The position numbers were made by a program, and so were the translations under genes. The notes beneath the pieces were generated by a model that saw only the letters and a program-made list of their open reading frames with translations, had not been told where the DNA came from and did no database searches. From Variovorax jilinensis (GTDB lineage Bacteria; Pseudomonadota; Gammaproteobacteria; Burkholderiales; Burkholderiaceae_C), in NCBI RefSeq assembly GCF_030316885.1, contig NZ_JASZYQ010000008.1:1-64000 (forward strand): DNA of 64,000 nucleotides, written 5' to 3'. This document shows, piece after piece, positions 63,588 through 64,000 of this stretch. The number at the start of each line of letters is the position of its first letter. Within the stretch, counting starts at the first letter, position 1.

Positions 63588-64000
63588 ATGAATCTGCGTC
63601 CGACGCCCGGGCAGGCAGCCTTTCGCGAGGAGGTGCGCGCATTCATCCGCGAGCGGCTGCCGAAGGAGATCCGCGAGCGCCTTCACCAGGGTCATTCACC
63701 GCGCAAGCAGGACACCGTGACCTGGCAGCGCATCCTGCACGAGCGCGGCTGGGCCGCGCCGCACTGGCCCAAGGAATTCGGTGGCGCGGGTCTGGGCATC
63801 GCCGAGCGGTTGATCCTGCTGGAAGAACTGCAGCGCGGCGGCGCACCGGTGCCGCTCGCCTTCAACGTGACCATGCTGGGCACCGTGCTGCTGCGCTACG
63901 GAACGCCGGCGCAAAAGGAATTCTTCCTGCCGCGCCTCGCGGGCCTGGACCTGTGGTTCTGCCAGGGATTTTCCGAGCCCGGGGCGGGCTCCGACCTGGC
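63588..64000 (+). CDS. Acyl-CoA dehydrogenase, N-terminal part (runs off window)
   Basis: Starts at ATG 63588, 12 bases after the thiolase stop, and remains open to the window edge (137 codons). The N-terminus TPGQAAFREEVRAFIRERLP, then WAAPHWPKEFGGAGLGIAERLILLEEL and CQGFSEPGAGSDL (start of the FAD-binding motif), is typical of the larger acyl-CoA dehydrogenases used in steroid and branched-chain degradation, often as heterodimers. It probably forms a pathway with the two genes before it. Confidence 0.9.
   Translation, partial: MNLRPTPGQAAFREEVRAFIRERLPKEIRERLHQGHSPRKQDTVTWQRILHERGWAAPHWPKEFGGAGLGIAERLILLEELQRGGAPVPLAFNVTMLGTVLLRYGTPAQKEFFLPRLAGLDLWFCQGFSEPGAGSDL

Noticed and set aside
1..64000. 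CRISPR arrays, rRNA and tRNA genes
   Set aside because: No regularly spaced repeats and no tRNA or rRNA signature was noticed by eye; a covariance-model scan would be needed to exclude small RNAs.

Overview
This is a high-GC window whose gene content points to a betaproteobacterium of the order Burkholderiales, most likely Comamonadaceae-like (Variovorax, Rhodoferax or Polaromonas type). The clues are a DUF4148 protein, a complete mdc malonate decarboxylase locus, an FUSC/DUF1656/HlyD exporter, and a catabolic cluster of alcohol and aldehyde dehydrogenases with acyl-CoA enzymes. The family assignments are read from motifs, and the genus is an inference.

Layout. 1-5.4 kb: the tail of an FdhF/YdeP-type molybdoenzyme; a three-gene minus-strand operon (acetoacetate decarboxylase-like, PoxB-type pyruvate oxidase, tautomerase); a phospholipase-D-like protein; a small exported protein. 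5.4-6.5 kb holds no gene I can support. 6.5-14.4 kb: an exported alpha/beta hydrolase, then malonate decarboxylase genes in the order mdcA-C-D-E-G-B-transporter-H, nearly all overlapping. 14.6-15.3 kb: a DUF1275 (YoaK-like) gene broken by two one-base deletions. 15.6-20.2 kb: an AaeB/AaeX/AaeA-like aromatic acid exporter with its own outer membrane factor. 20.4-27.5 kb: an OmpR-type response regulator with a degenerate receiver, divergent from a complete RND efflux operon.

27.5-32.5 kb: an exported protein, a di-haem lipoprotein with an unrecognised N-terminal half, and a helical exported protein. 32.7-37.9 kb: an aldehyde dehydrogenase, a large FAD/Fe-S D-lactate dehydrogenase-type enzyme, and a three-repeat DUF4148 protein. 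38.4-49.2 kb is a dense signalling region: three more OmpR-type regulators, a PAS-GAF hybrid histidine kinase, a GNAT acetyltransferase, a GAF-only protein and a three-PAS histidine kinase.

49.6-56.5 kb is an accessory, decayed region. It holds a winged-helix/NB-ARC regulator that has lost its C-terminal half, an IS3-family transposase remnant, a frameshifted ABC substrate-binding gene, a frameshifted tyrosine recombinase with a substituted catalytic His, and an intact 573-residue protein of unknown function. 56.8-64 kb returns to metabolism: a class C beta-lactamase-fold hydrolase, then aldehyde dehydrogenase plus alcohol dehydrogenase diverging from acyl-CoA dehydrogenase, thiolase-like protein and a second acyl-CoA dehydrogenase that runs off the window. 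No rRNA, tRNA or CRISPR array was seen. The best candidates for something new are the unknown 573-residue protein, the degenerate-receiver regulator beside the RND operon, and the di-haem lipoprotein locus.
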